NCBI GenBank assembly: GCA_024280375.1
Contig: JAJRQF010000057.1
Location: 1 to 32,756 of the forward strand
Reading direction: 5' to 3'
Length of the DNA stretch: 32,756 bases
Source of the DNA: Alphaproteobacteria bacterium
Lineage (GTDB): Bacteria > Pseudomonadota > Alphaproteobacteria > Rhizobiales > Rhizobiaceae
This document shows, in pieces, positions 16,121-24,078 of the stretch. The stretch's first letter is position 1. Each line of letters begins with the position of its first letter. A program made the position numbers and the translations under genes. Under the pieces are notes generated by a model. It was not told the DNA's origin, did not search any database, and was given only the letters and a program-made list of their open reading frames with translations.

Positions 16121-17269
16121 ATGCTTCATTTTACCCGTAATGAATTTTCTAGACGGTTATCCAAACTAACGTCCTCGATGAAGGCCAATAATCTTGATGC
16201 AATGCTGCTGTTTGCGCAGGAAAGCATGTTTTGGCTGACAGGATACGACACTTTTGGGTACTGTTTTTTCCAATCTATGGTGGTGAAATCGAACGGGGAA
16301 GTGGTGCTCCTGACGCGGTCTGCCGATCTTCGTCAGGCGCAATTGACGTCAATCATTGAGAACATTGTCATCTGGAAAGATGGTGCCGATGCTGAACCGG
16401 TCAGCGATCTAAAAACACTGCTCACGAATTTGGGGTTGAAGGGCGCAAGGCTGGGTGTTGAATATAACACTCACGGATTAACCGCCTATCATGGTCGTGC
16501 GCTCGATGCGGGCCTGAAAGGTTTCGCCGAACTTGTTGATGCATCCAATATTGTGGGTGCATTGCGTGTCATCAAAAGCGAGGCTGAACTTGAATATGTG
16601 AGAAAGGCTGCCGAATTGAGTGACAACGCGTTTGATGCTGCAATAAATGCGACTTTCGCCGGTGCCTTTGAGGGCGATATTTATGCGGCCATGCATCATG
16701 CCAATTATTCCGGTGGCGGTGATTATCCGGGCAATGAGTTCATTCTCGGTTCTGGCAACGAAGCCCTGCTGTGCCGAAGTAAATCCGGTCGCCGACATCT
16801 GTCTGAAAATGATCAGTTAACTCTCGAATGGTCCGGTGCTTTTGCACATTATCACGCGGCCATGATGCAAACTTTGGTAATTGGCAAACCGACACCGCGT
16901 CACGAAGAATTAGCAAATGCGGCGCGCGAAGCGTTGATAGCAGTCGAGAAATCGATGATTTCAGGGGCAAGTTTTGGTGATGTATTCAATGCTCATGCAG
17001 AGGTGATGAATGATGCAGGGCTTGCAGATCACGTATTAAATGCGTGTGGTTACAGTTTAGGTGCGCGATATGCGCCATCATGGATGGACGGGCCAATGTT
17101 TTACGAGGGTAATCCGTTTGTGATTGAACCCAATATGGTGCTGTTTGCCCATATGATTATTTTTGACAGCGATAGTGAGACGGCGATGACATTGGGGCGA
17201 AGTTTCATCACAACTAGGGAAAGCGCGACACCTCTTTCCCGGCATGATCTTGACTTGATCATTCGATAA
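16121..17269 (+). CDS. M24-fold (creatinase/ectoine hydrolase-like) protein lacking metal ligands
   Basis: This 382-residue protein has an N-terminal creatinase-type domain (residues 1-145, with FAQESMFWLTGYDTFGY) and a C-terminal pita-bread domain. By motif alignment in my head, the five metal ligands of true aminopeptidase P/prolidase enzymes are absent. The first Asp is Glu236 in LEWSG, the second is Ala247, the His of the GHGIG motif is Tyr311 in CGYSLG, and the two Glu positions are His344 and Gly359. Creatinase and the ectoine hydrolase DoeA (with a similar GYS-G motif) also lack metals, so a C-N hydrolase on a small guanidino or amide substrate is more likely than a peptidase. The start has AAAGGAG 7 bases upstream. 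It sits 22 bp behind pgeF. Confidence 0.85.
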   Translation: MLHFTRNEFSRRLSKLTSSMKANNLDAMLLFAQESMFWLTGYDTFGYCFFQSMVVKSNGEVVLLTRSADLRQAQLTSIIENIVIWKDGADAEPVSDLKTLLTNLGLKGARLGVEYNTHGLTAYHGRALDAGLKGFAELVDASNIVGALRVIKSEAELEYVRKAAELSDNAFDAAINATFAGAFEGDIYAAMHHANYSGGGDYPGNEFILGSGNEALLCRSKSGRRHLSENDQLTLEWSGAFAHYHAAMMQTLVIGKPTPRHEELANAAREALIAVEKSMISGASFGDVFNAHAEVMNDAGLADHVLNACGYSLGARYAPSWMDGPMFYEGNPFVIEPNMVLFAHMIIFDSDSETAMTLGRSFITTRESATPLSRHDLDLIIR

Positions 17270-17287
17270 CGGCTATCCATTTTCAGC

Positions 17288-17977
17288 ATGGAAAAGAAGT
17301 TTTTAGCAATAATTTTGTACTTTTCGAATTGGATGCACCTCTTGTCATTGAACAGCTATAGAATTTTCACCCGATTTATTGTTGTTGGGTTGCTGTTTGG
17401 AGTGGCCGCCTGCACAACCAGTAATCAGGAAGCGCTGGGCGTCGGTATTGGCCCGAGCAATACAACTGCTTCAGTATCAGCAGACCCAAATGCCAATGGC
17501 GAGGCCAATACTCAAACTGCCTTGGCACCCGCGACGGATACGCCTAGTCCTTCACAGGCGGCCGCACTTGGGGTGACCTCGTCGGATGATGCAAATGCTT
17601 CACCTGTTCAAATTGCAAAGGTTGGCTTTTTGCCGATTACCGGTGCACCCCAAAAAGCAGTGACATCACTTTCCAGGGCATTGGGCATAGTTTCAAAGCA
17701 GCATAAAGTTGGAATTGTTGGAAAAGGCGATGCGCGCGCGCAATATCAATTGAAAGGCTATATGTCGGCATTGAATGAGGGCTCACGTACAACGGTGACT
17801 TTCTACTGGGATGTGTTGGACAGGAACGGAAAACGGCTGTACCGGATTAATGGCTTTGAGCAGGAAAATGGAGCCAAAGCCAACCCATGGGATGGGGTTT
17901 CAAACGCCACCATGCAGCGAATTGCCAACCGCACAATAGGTGGTTTTGCGACCTGGGTGAAGCGCAAAGGCGCATAA
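17288..17977 (+). CDS. Putative lipoprotein, unknown function
   Basis: This 229-residue exported protein has a positively charged start, a hydrophobic core (FIVVGLLFGVAAC) and a lipobox ending at Cys42, so it should be a substrate of Lgt encoded about 3 kb upstream. After the cysteine comes a low-complexity Ala/Thr/Asn/Ser-rich linker (about 45-100), then a more ordered C-terminal domain (105-229) with IAKVGFLPITGAPQ and VTFYWDVLDRNGKRLYRING, ending in GGFATWVKRKG. I do not recognise the domain beyond recalling similar rhizobial hypothetical lipoproteins. The start is uncertain: no strong ribosome site precedes the ATG at 17288, and an ATG at 17333 would give a more usual signal-peptide length. 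It follows the M24-fold gene by 18 bp. Confidence 0.75.
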   Translation: MEKKFLAIILYFSNWMHLLSLNSYRIFTRFIVVGLLFGVAACTTSNQEALGVGIGPSNTTASVSADPNANGEANTQTALAPATDTPSPSQAAALGVTSSDDANASPVQIAKVGFLPITGAPQKAVTSLSRALGIVSKQHKVGIVGKGDARAQYQLKGYMSALNEGSRTTVTFYWDVLDRNGKRLYRINGFEQENGAKANPWDGVSNATMQRIANRTIGGFATWVKRKGA

Positions 17978-18118
17978 CCGGCTTTATTGGATGCGTATTA
18001 ACTAATTTCGGTTGAAAACCTTAGAATATTTCAAAGCTGTTTGCACATTTGATTTGCCATTGATAGAACACCGGCAATTGCTACTCATTCCACTGAACAT
18101 ATTTATCGGCGAGCCACT

Positions 18119-19051
18119 ATGAAACTGTTTTCAGGCAATTCCAACATTGTTCTAAGCGAGCAGATTGCGTCCTATCTCGAAACGCCGCTTGGAAAGTCTG
18201 TGGTCAGGCGCTTTGCAGATGAAGAGATATTTGTTGAGTTGCAGGAGAATGTTCGGGGTGAAGATATCTTTATCTTGCAGTCCACCTCATATCCGGCGAA
18301 TGATCATTTGATGGAATTGCTGATAATGATCGATGCAATGCGTCGGTCATCTGCACGGCGAATTACGGCAGTTTTACCCTATTTTGGCTATGCGCGTCAG
18401 GATAGAAAATCAGCCCCACGAACACCAATTTCGGCCAAGCTGGTGGCTAACATAATTACAACTGCCGGGGCCGACCGGGTATTGACGCTGGATTTGCATG
18501 CGGGGCAAATCCAAGGTTTTTTTGATATTCCAACGGATAACCTGTTTGCGGTGCCTGTTTTTGGGCGGGACATTAAACAACATTATAATACGGGGAATGT
18601 TATCGTTGTTTCTCCTGATGTTGGTGGTGTGGTGCGTGCCCGGGCATTGGCAAAACGGTTGGAAACACCCTTGGCGATTGTCGATAAGCGTCGTGATAAG
18701 CCGGGCGAGTCTGAAGTCATGAACGTTATCGGCGATGTGTCTGGAAAAGATTGTATTCTGGTCGATGATATTATTGATTCTGGCGGCACACTTTGCAATG
18801 CGGCCGATGCTTTGCTTGCTAAAGGGGCCACCAGTGTAACGGCCTATATTACCCATGGGGTTTTATCGAGCGGAGCCGTATCGCGTATTGCAAATTCACA
18901 ATTGAAGGAGTTGGTAATTACTGATTCAATTCAGGCTACGACAGCGGTGCAATCGGCTACTAATGTCAGGGTGGTCACCATTTCAAACCTGATCGGAGAG
19001 GCCATCAGACGTACCGCGCTTGAAAAATCAGTTTCGAGCCTGTTTGATTGA
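18119..19051 (+). CDS. prs: Ribose-phosphate pyrophosphokinase (PRPP synthetase)
   Basis: PRPP synthetase makes phosphoribosyl pyrophosphate from ribose 5-phosphate and ATP, feeding purine, pyrimidine, histidine and tryptophan synthesis. The 310-residue protein has [20 protein letters not shown] near the N-terminus, the ATP region [13 protein letters not shown], the metal-binding [12 protein letters not shown], and the PRPP-binding loop [15 protein letters not shown]. Length is typical of class I enzymes. The next gene is rplY, with a 188-bp structured gap between them. Its product is used by apt, also in this window. Confidence 0.96.
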   Translation: MKLFSGNSNIVLSEQIASYLETPLGKSVVRRFADEEIFVELQENVRGEDIFILQSTSYPANDHLMELLIMIDAMRRSSARRITAVLPYFGYARQDRKSAPRTPISAKLVANIITTAGADRVLTLDLHAGQIQGFFDIPTDNLFAVPVFGRDIKQHYNTGNVIVVSPDVGGVVRARALAKRLETPLAIVDKRRDKPGESEVMNVIGDVSGKDCILVDDIIDSGGTLCNAADALLAKGATSVTAYITHGVLSSGAVSRIANSQLKELVITDSIQATTAVQSATNVRVVTISNLIGEAIRRTALEKSVSSLFD

Positions 19052-19110
19052 CAAAAGGGGGCAATTCTTCCTATTGCCGAATTCAATTGTCTCGTCTATA
19101 TACCGCGCAG

Positions 19111-19174
19111 CCGTGTCGACACCCTTGGAGGGAACACGGTTTTAAGGCCGCATCTACATTGAGCGCGGCCTTAA
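19111..19174 (+). promoter_or_regulatory. Two consecutive hairpins in the leader of rplY
   Basis: Hairpin one: CCGTGT (19111-19116) with ACACGG (19134-19139), enclosing CCCT/AGGG around a three-base loop and an asymmetric internal loop. Hairpin two, three bases later: TTAAGGCCGC (19142-19151) with GCGGCCTTAA (19165-19174), a perfect 10-bp stem without a good T-run. The second may end the prs transcript or act as an attenuator; the first looks like a structured RNA. It lies 66-129 bases before the rplY start. Confidence 0.5.
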
Positions 19175-19239
19175 GTCTGTTTGTGGTGGATTGAAATTTA
19201 CTGCATTTGGATTATCTCTGACAATGCTAGGAGCAAATT

Positions 19240-19899
19240 ATGAGTGACAACACAGAACTCATGGCACAAGCGCGTGATCGAGTCGGCAAGGGGGCCGCTC
19301 GGGAACTACGACGCAACAAAATGGTGCCTGCCGTAATTTACGGCGACAAGAAACCCCCTTTATCTATTGCGCTGCCATATAAAGATTTAACTTTACGTAT
19401 TTCAGGCGGTGGTTTTATGACCACTGTTGTGACGATAGATGTTGACGGCGAAAAGCACAGGGTTTTGCCGAAAGACTTCCAACTTGATGTGGTGCGTGAT
19501 TTCCCGCTGCATGTGGATTTTCTGCGGGTTTCCAAGAAAACTATTGTTACTGTTGAAATTCCAGTGCAATTTATCAATGAAGAAGAATGCCCGGGCCTGA
19601 AAGCTGGCGGTGTATTGAATATTGTGCGGCATACAGTTGAATGTAACAGCCCAGCTGATTCTATTCCTGACGCATTGGTCGTTGATCTTTCGGTGTACGA
19701 ACTTGGTGATTCCATCAATATTTCTGCAACCACGTTACCAGATGGTGTGGAACCAACCATTACTGACCGCGATTTCACTATTGCGACCATTGCCTCGCCT
19801 GCAGGTCTTAAATCTGAAGACGATGATGTAGTCGATGGTGAAGAAGAAGCAGTTGAAGGTGAAGATCAGGCTGCTGAAGACGGTGAAACAACTGAATAA
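19240..19899 (+). CDS. rplY: 50S ribosomal protein L25 (Ctc/TL5 form)
   Basis: L25 binds 5S rRNA in the large ribosomal subunit. The 219-residue protein is the long general-stress Ctc/TL5 form. The 5S-binding N-terminal domain includes [17 protein letters not shown] and [16 protein letters not shown], with [20 protein letters not shown] closing it. A second beta domain follows ([31 protein letters not shown]). It ends in a strongly acidic tail (from about residue 190) rich in Glu and Asp. The ribosome site AGGAG lies about 7 bases upstream. It is followed by a 12-bp hairpin and then pth, an order common in alphaproteobacteria. Confidence 0.95.
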   Translation: MSDNTELMAQARDRVGKGAARELRRNKMVPAVIYGDKKPPLSIALPYKDLTLRISGGGFMTTVVTIDVDGEKHRVLPKDFQLDVVRDFPLHVDFLRVSKKTIVTVEIPVQFINEEECPGLKAGGVLNIVRHTVECNSPADSIPDALVVDLSVYELGDSINISATTLPDGVEPTITDRDFTIATIASPAGLKSEDDDVVDGEEEAVEGEDQAAEDGETTE

Positions 19900-19924
19900 T
19901 TATTCGGTTTAGTTTACTGAATGG

Positions 19925-19952
19925 TTGTCCGGCAATTGGTATTGCCGGACAA
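19925..19952. other. Perfect 12-bp hairpin between rplY and pth
   Basis: TTGTCCGGCAAT (19925-19936) and ATTGCCGGACAA (19941-19952) form a flawless stem with the loop TGGT, 26 bp after the rplY stop and 47 bp before pth. No T-run follows on the plus strand, so it is not a classical terminator. Partial termination, RNA processing or mRNA 3'-end stabilisation are possible. Confidence 0.6.
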
Positions 19953-19998
19953 TGAAATTCTGAATAAATTGACAGGAGCCATTGAAAGGAAGCGAGCC

Positions 19999-20697
19999 AT
20001 GCTAATTATTGCCGGGCTTGGTAATCCAGGTTCCAAATATGCCGGGCATCGGCATAATATCGGATTTATGGCGGCAGATGAGATTCATCGACACCATAAC
20101 TTTTCTCCCTGGCGTTCGCGATTTCAGGGTGAGTGTGCTGAAGGCATGCTTGGACATGAAAAAACTCTTCTATTAAAACCTTCGACTTTCATGAATGAAT
20201 CCGGCCGTTCGCTTGGTGAAGCGGCCCGATTTTATAAAGTTGATCCAGGTGATGTTGTTGTAATTTACGATGAGTTGGATTTACCGGCCGGTAAACTACG
20301 CATGAAGCGCGGTGGCGGGGCCGGTGGTCACAATGGTATTCGTTCCATCGATGCGCATCTCGGCAAAGACTACAGACGAATGCGGCTTGGGATTGGTCAT
20401 CCGGGAGAAAAATCTCGCGTTACCGGTCACGTTCTTGGTGATTTTTCCAAACGGGATTTTGAATGGCTTGATCCGCTTCTGGGGATTGTTGCCGACAATG
20501 TCGGACTGCTTGCAAAGGGTGATGATTCTTCTTTTGCCAATAAGGTTCATTTGGCATTGGCACCCGAAAAAGAAGAGAAAGCCAAGCCAAAGAAACAAAG
20601 TCATATAAGGCAAGCCAGAAAACAGCCGGATGTTAGCGTGCCTAAATCCGGGCCTATGTCGGATATGCTGGCGAAGATATTTAAGGGAAATGAATAA
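19999..20697 (+). CDS. pth: Peptidyl-tRNA hydrolase
   Basis: Pth releases peptides from prematurely dissociated peptidyl-tRNA, recycling tRNA. The start [22 protein letters not shown] contains the GLGNPG motif and the catalytic histidine (His19). [26 protein letters not shown] and RLGIGHPG follow. At 232 residues it is longer than the E. coli enzyme (about 194) because of a basic C-terminal tail rich in Lys and Arg (from about residue 190). I start it at the ATG at 19999 (AAGGA 8 bases before). The frame extends to 19921, but that part covers the hairpin and is unlike the family. Its stop overlaps the ychF start by one base (TAATG). Confidence 0.95.
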   Translation: MLIIAGLGNPGSKYAGHRHNIGFMAADEIHRHHNFSPWRSRFQGECAEGMLGHEKTLLLKPSTFMNESGRSLGEAARFYKVDPGDVVVIYDELDLPAGKLRMKRGGGAGGHNGIRSIDAHLGKDYRRMRLGIGHPGEKSRVTGHVLGDFSKRDFEWLDPLLGIVADNVGLLAKGDDSSFANKVHLALAPEKEEKAKPKKQSHIRQARKQPDVSVPKSGPMSDMLAKIFKGNE

Positions 20698-21794
20698 TGG
20701 GATTTAAATGCGGAATTGTTGGCCTGCCAAATGTTGGTAAATCCACATTGTTTAATGCCTTGACCAGAACAGCTGCGGCGCAAGCGGCCAATTATCCGTT
20801 TTGCACGATTGAGCCCAATACGGGTGATGTGGGCGTTCCTGACGAGCGGATGGCCAAGATCGCCGCGATTGCCGGATCGAAAGAGATATTGCCCACTCGG
20901 TTGACCTTTGTGGATATTGCTGGACTTGTGCGCGGTGCCTCGAAAGGTGAGGGGCTTGGCAATCAGTTCCTGGCAAATATTCGCGAAACCGATGCAATTG
21001 CCCATGTGCTTCGTTGTTTTGAAGATGGTGATATTACCCATGTTGAAGACAAGATTGATCCTGTTGCAGATGCGGAAACCGTGGATACGGAATTGATGCT
21101 GGCGGATTTGGAAAGCCTGGAAAAACGCATTGATCCATTGCGCAAAAAAGCTGCTGCAAAGGATAAGGAATCCCAGGAAATACTGCCGGTGATGGAAGCA
21201 GCTCTTGCTATCTTGCAGGAAGGTAATCCAACCCGAATGCTGGAGCTCGCACCCGAGGAAGACCAAATGCTGCGTGGCCTCAATCTATTGTCTTCGAAGC
21301 CGGTTTTGTATGTTTGCAATGTGGACGAGGAACATGCAGCTGATGGCAATGATTTTTCCCGTGCAGTCGAGGTCATGGCTGCGGAGACAGGCTGCGGAAC
21401 GGTAGTTATATCGGCGGCAATTGAAGAAGAAATTGCCCAAATGCCGGTCGAAGAGCAGGGCGAATATCTGGAAATGAACGGACTGGAGGAATCTGGCCTC
21501 GATCGCCTTATCAGTGCCGGATACAAGCTGCTGGACCTGATCACCTATTTTACCGCCGGGCCAAAAGAAACCAGAGCATGGACAGTGACAAGAGGCACCA
21601 AAGCCCCGCAGGCTGCGGGCGTCATTCACACCGATTTTGAGCGAGGTTTTATTCGTGCGCAGACGATTGCATATGAAGATTATGTTGCTCTTGGTGGCGA
21701 GACTGCTGCAAAAGAGGCGGGTAAAGCACGCGATGAAGGTAAAGAATATCTGGTGAAAGACGGCGACATTTTGCTGTTCAAATTTAATACCTAG
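20697..21794 (+). CDS. ychF: Redox-responsive ATPase/GTPase YchF (OLA1 family)
   Basis: YchF is a conserved P-loop NTPase that binds ribosomes and prefers ATP to GTP. The 365-residue protein has the Walker A motif GLPNVGKSTLFNALT (8-22), NYPFCTIEPN, and the switch region DIAGLVRGASKGEGLGNQFL. The altered specificity motif is NVDE in YVCNVDEEHA instead of NKxD. The C-terminal TGS-like domain includes RAWTVTRGTKAPQAAGVIHT and FERGFIRAQTIAYEDY. It is translationally coupled to pth. GGGTC/GACCC, a 12-base near-palindrome, sits on its stop codon. Confidence 0.96.
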   Translation: MGFKCGIVGLPNVGKSTLFNALTRTAAAQAANYPFCTIEPNTGDVGVPDERMAKIAAIAGSKEILPTRLTFVDIAGLVRGASKGEGLGNQFLANIRETDAIAHVLRCFEDGDITHVEDKIDPVADAETVDTELMLADLESLEKRIDPLRKKAAAKDKESQEILPVMEAALAILQEGNPTRMLELAPEEDQMLRGLNLLSSKPVLYVCNVDEEHAADGNDFSRAVEVMAAETGCGTVVISAAIEEEIAQMPVEEQGEYLEMNGLEESGLDRLISAGYKLLDLITYFTAGPKETRAWTVTRGTKAPQAAGVIHTDFERGFIRAQTIAYEDYVALGGETAAKEAGKARDEGKEYLVKDGDILLFKFNT

Positions 21795-21879
21795 GGTCAG
21801 GACCCAAAATTCGATTTATCGCACATAATATTTATGTCGGTTATCTGTCGCATTTCATTCCTCCGTGTTACCAATAGTG

Positions 21880-22488
21880 ATGAATACGCAATCTCATATA
21901 TTGCTGGCCAGCGCTCTCTTTACCCGTTCAGGAGTAGGAAATCGCGCTCGGAATATCGCTGCAATTAGTGGTGGTTTTTTACCTGATCTGCCGATCTTTA
22001 TTATGTTTGCATGGTCGAAAATTCAGGGCGTGCCGGAAAAGGTGGTTTGGGAGACCTGGTATTTTGCACCGCCCTGGCAAACTATTGTGGACGCCTCCCA
22101 TTCAATCCCGATCTATTGGCTGATTATTATGGCCAGTGTGTTTCTGGTAAAGTCGGGTGGAAAGAATTCTGACTACGGTGTTGTTCTGGTCATCTTTTCC
22201 TTATCGGCATTAACCCATATTGCCGGTGATTTCTTTTTGCATGTGGTTGATGGCCATGCGCATTTTTGGCCATTGAGTGACTGGCGGTTTTCCTCACCCG
22301 TTTCCTACTGGGATCCTCGATATTACGGCCAGTATTTTTCTGTTTTTGAGATGATCGCAGGCATATCTTTGTGTGTATTGTTATTCAGGCGGTTTGAAGG
22401 GAGATTTGTTCGCGTGATATTAGCGCTTGCCATGATCTCATATATTCTTGTACCGGCCTATTTTATGTTTATCGTAAAGCACCATTGA
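21880..22488 (+). CDS. Membrane protein resembling YdjM/DUF457 metal-dependent hydrolases
   Basis: This 202-residue integral membrane protein has about four or five hydrophobic segments. Conserved polar residues lie between them: an early SH (SHILLASALF), FLPDLPIF, DASHSIPIYW and THIAGDFFLH followed by DGHAHFWPLSDWRFSSP. This spacing of His and Asp around a WP motif recalls the YdjM/DUF457 family of putative membrane metal-dependent hydrolases, where such residues bind a metal. The match is by pattern only. I prefer the ATG at 21880, but no strong ribosome site is visible; GTG at 21865 or 21877 is possible. The stop is two bases before the first MaoC-like gene, suggesting an operon. Confidence 0.75.
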   Translation: MNTQSHILLASALFTRSGVGNRARNIAAISGGFLPDLPIFIMFAWSKIQGVPEKVVWETWYFAPPWQTIVDASHSIPIYWLIIMASVFLVKSGGKNSDYGVVLVIFSLSALTHIAGDFFLHVVDGHAHFWPLSDWRFSSPVSYWDPRYYGQYFSVFEMIAGISLCVLLFRRFEGRFVRVILALAMISYILVPAYFMFIVKHH

Positions 22489-22490
22489 AG

Positions 22491-22979
22491 ATGAGGGACA
22501 GGAAAACGAATTCCAAATTCGCATACGAAGATTTCATTGTCGGTGAAAAAATTCCACTGGGTCCCTATGAGGTGAGCCGCGAGGAAATAATTGAGTTTGC
22601 TGAGGAGTTTGATCCTCAACCGTTTCACTTAAGCGAAGAAGAGGGCAGGGATACTCTTGCCGGTGGTTTGATTGCCTCTGGTTGGCATAGTTGCTCGATC
22701 CTTATGCGAATGATGTGTGATGCATATTTGAACAATTCTCTTTCGCAGGGAGCGCCAGGTATTGACGAGGTTAAATGGTTGAAACCCATAAGGCCGGGTG
22801 ATGTGTTGAAGGGGAATTCTACTGTCACTGCCAAGCGTATTTCACGTTCCCGCCCTGAGTTGGGTATTTTTGAAATTCGTCATGAATTGATCAATCAGCA
22901 TGATGAGATTGTTTTGACAATTGTTAATTCGGGCATGATGGGTTTGCGAAACCCTGCTACCAAAGCTGAGGCCGAATGA
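22491..22979 (+). CDS. MaoC-like hot-dog dehydratase (first of a tandem pair)
   Basis: This 162-residue single hot-dog domain protein of the MaoC/(R)-specific enoyl-CoA hydratase family begins its core at YEDFIVGEKI. The active-site-like segment is [17 protein letters not shown], carrying the Asp and His of the hydratase motif. GGLIASGWHSCSILMR and IDEVKWLKPIRPGDVL follow. The substrate is unknown; short- or medium-chain enoyl-CoA is the family norm. I start at the ATG at 22491; a TTG at 22485 would overlap the upstream stop. Its stop overlaps the next MaoC-like gene (ATGA at 22976-22979), so the two are probably made in equal amounts. Confidence 0.85.
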   Translation: MRDRKTNSKFAYEDFIVGEKIPLGPYEVSREEIIEFAEEFDPQPFHLSEEEGRDTLAGGLIASGWHSCSILMRMMCDAYLNNSLSQGAPGIDEVKWLKPIRPGDVLKGNSTVTAKRISRSRPELGIFEIRHELINQHDEIVLTIVNSGMMGLRNPATKAEAE

Positions 22980-23443
22980 GCTTATTCGATCACATTGAAG
23001 CCGGTATGGTGCTCAATTTAGGCAGCCACACCTTTGATGCAGAAAGCATAAAGCGCTTTGCCACAAAATTTGATCCGCAGCCATTTCATCTTGATGAGGT
23101 GCTGGCGGAAAAGTCACTCTTCGGCGGGCTTTGCGCATCCGGTTGGCACAGCCTTTCGATATGGATGCGGTTGAATATCGAGATTGGGCGAAAGCTGCTC
23201 GAAACCAATTCAGGATATCAGGGGCCAAAGCCTGAATTTGGCATGTCGCCGGGTATTAAAAACGTCAAATGGCTGCACCCGGTCTATGCGGGGGATACGA
23301 TTAGTTATCAAACCACTGTTACAGGTAAGCGCAAACTTCGCTCGAAGCCTGACTGGGGTTATATCGCCAAACATACCGAAGGATTTAATCAGAATGGCGA
23401 CATGGTGCTGCAATTCGATGGTGGCGTTATGTTGAAGCTTTAA
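22976..23443 (+). CDS. MaoC-like hot-dog dehydratase (second of a tandem pair)
   Basis: This 155-residue MaoC-like protein is a paralogue of the one before it. [14 protein letters not shown] retains the Asp/His pair, [16 protein letters not shown] matches the helix motif, and [16 protein letters not shown] matches the sheet motif. The two proteins align along most of their length but are diverged, which suggests an old duplication and possibly a heterodimer. The start overlaps the first gene by 4 bases. The stop overlaps the convergent apt stop by 3 bases (shared 23440-23443 region), so there is no room for an intergenic terminator. Confidence 0.87.
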   Translation: MSLFDHIEAGMVLNLGSHTFDAESIKRFATKFDPQPFHLDEVLAEKSLFGGLCASGWHSLSIWMRLNIEIGRKLLETNSGYQGPKPEFGMSPGIKNVKWLHPVYAGDTISYQTTVTGKRKLRSKPDWGYIAKHTEGFNQNGDMVLQFDGGVMLKL

Positions 23444-23985
23444 TCGCCTTCAAATTCAATTAAAGTGCGAACCGGAACACCGAGGCCTTCGATTTTTTTA
23501 CGGCCACCAAGATCGGGTAAATCTATCACAAAACAGGCGGCGACGACATCAGCGCCAATCTGCTGCAACAATTTGACGGCCGCTTCAGCTGTCCCACCCG
23601 TTGCGATGAGATCGTCGATCAAGACAACTTTTTCACCGGCTTCGATCGCATCGCGGTGCATTTCCATTTCATCAATGCCATATTCGAGCGAGTAGGCAAT
23701 GCGGACGGTGTCATGGGGCAGCTTGCCTCTCTTACGGATTGGTACAAAGCCAGATGACAGCTGATGAGCAACCGCTCCACCAAGGATAAAGCCGCGTGCT
23801 TCGATGCCTGCAACCTTGTCTATTTGCAGGCCGGCAAAAGGGTGAACCAACTCGTCAACAGAGCGACGAAACGCACGCGGGTCACCCAATAACGTCGAGA
23901 TGTCCCTGAAAGTAATCCCTTCTTTTGGATAGTCTTTTATATTGCGAATTGAACTTTCCAGAACGGTTTGAAGGCTTTTGTCCAT
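23440..23985 (-). CDS. apt: Adenine phosphoribosyltransferase
   Basis: Apt salvages adenine with PRPP to AMP. The 181-residue protein has the family N-terminus ([20 protein letters not shown]), [33 protein letters not shown], and the PRPP-binding motif [20 protein letters not shown] lies upstream of the ATG. It is transcribed in the same direction as petABC but is separated from petC by a strong terminator, so it probably has its own promoter in the gap. Convergent with the MaoC pair, overlapping at the stops. Confidence 0.95.
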   Translation of the reverse strand: MDKSLQTVLESSIRNIKDYPKEGITFRDISTLLGDPRAFRRSVDELVHPFAGLQIDKVAGIEARGFILGGAVAHQLSSGFVPIRKRGKLPHDTVRIAYSLEYGIDEMEMHRDAIEAGEKVVLIDDLIATGGTAEAAVKLLQQIGADVVAACFVIDLPDLGGRKKIEGLGVPVRTLIEFEGD

Positions 23986-24025
23986 AGAATTAACTTTCTG
24001 GTGGTTGCGTATATTCAGACAAAAT

Positions 24026-24061
24026 AAAAGGGCCTCTCATGATATTATCAGAGGCCCTTTT
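24026..24061 (-). terminator. Rho-independent terminator of petABC
   Basis: AAAAGGGCCTCT (24026-24037) and AGAGGCCCTTTT (24050-24061) form a perfect 12-bp stem with a 12-base loop. Read leftward it ends in TTTTATTTT. It lies 17 bp past the petC stop. Confidence 0.92.
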
Positions 24062-24078
24062 GTTGGATTAACTTAGCG

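Noticed and set aside
18410-18856. 148-residue minus-strand frame opposite prs
   Set aside because: It is antisense to PRPP synthetase, which explains the codon pattern; no ribosome site or family features.
20601-21266. Long minus-strand frame opposite pth/ychF
   Set aside because: It is antisense to two unmistakable conserved genes and has no recognisable motif.
21794-21805. GGGTC-AG-GACCC near-palindrome on the ychF stop codon
   Set aside because: A 5-bp stem with a two-base loop cannot form a usable hairpin and there is no T-run.
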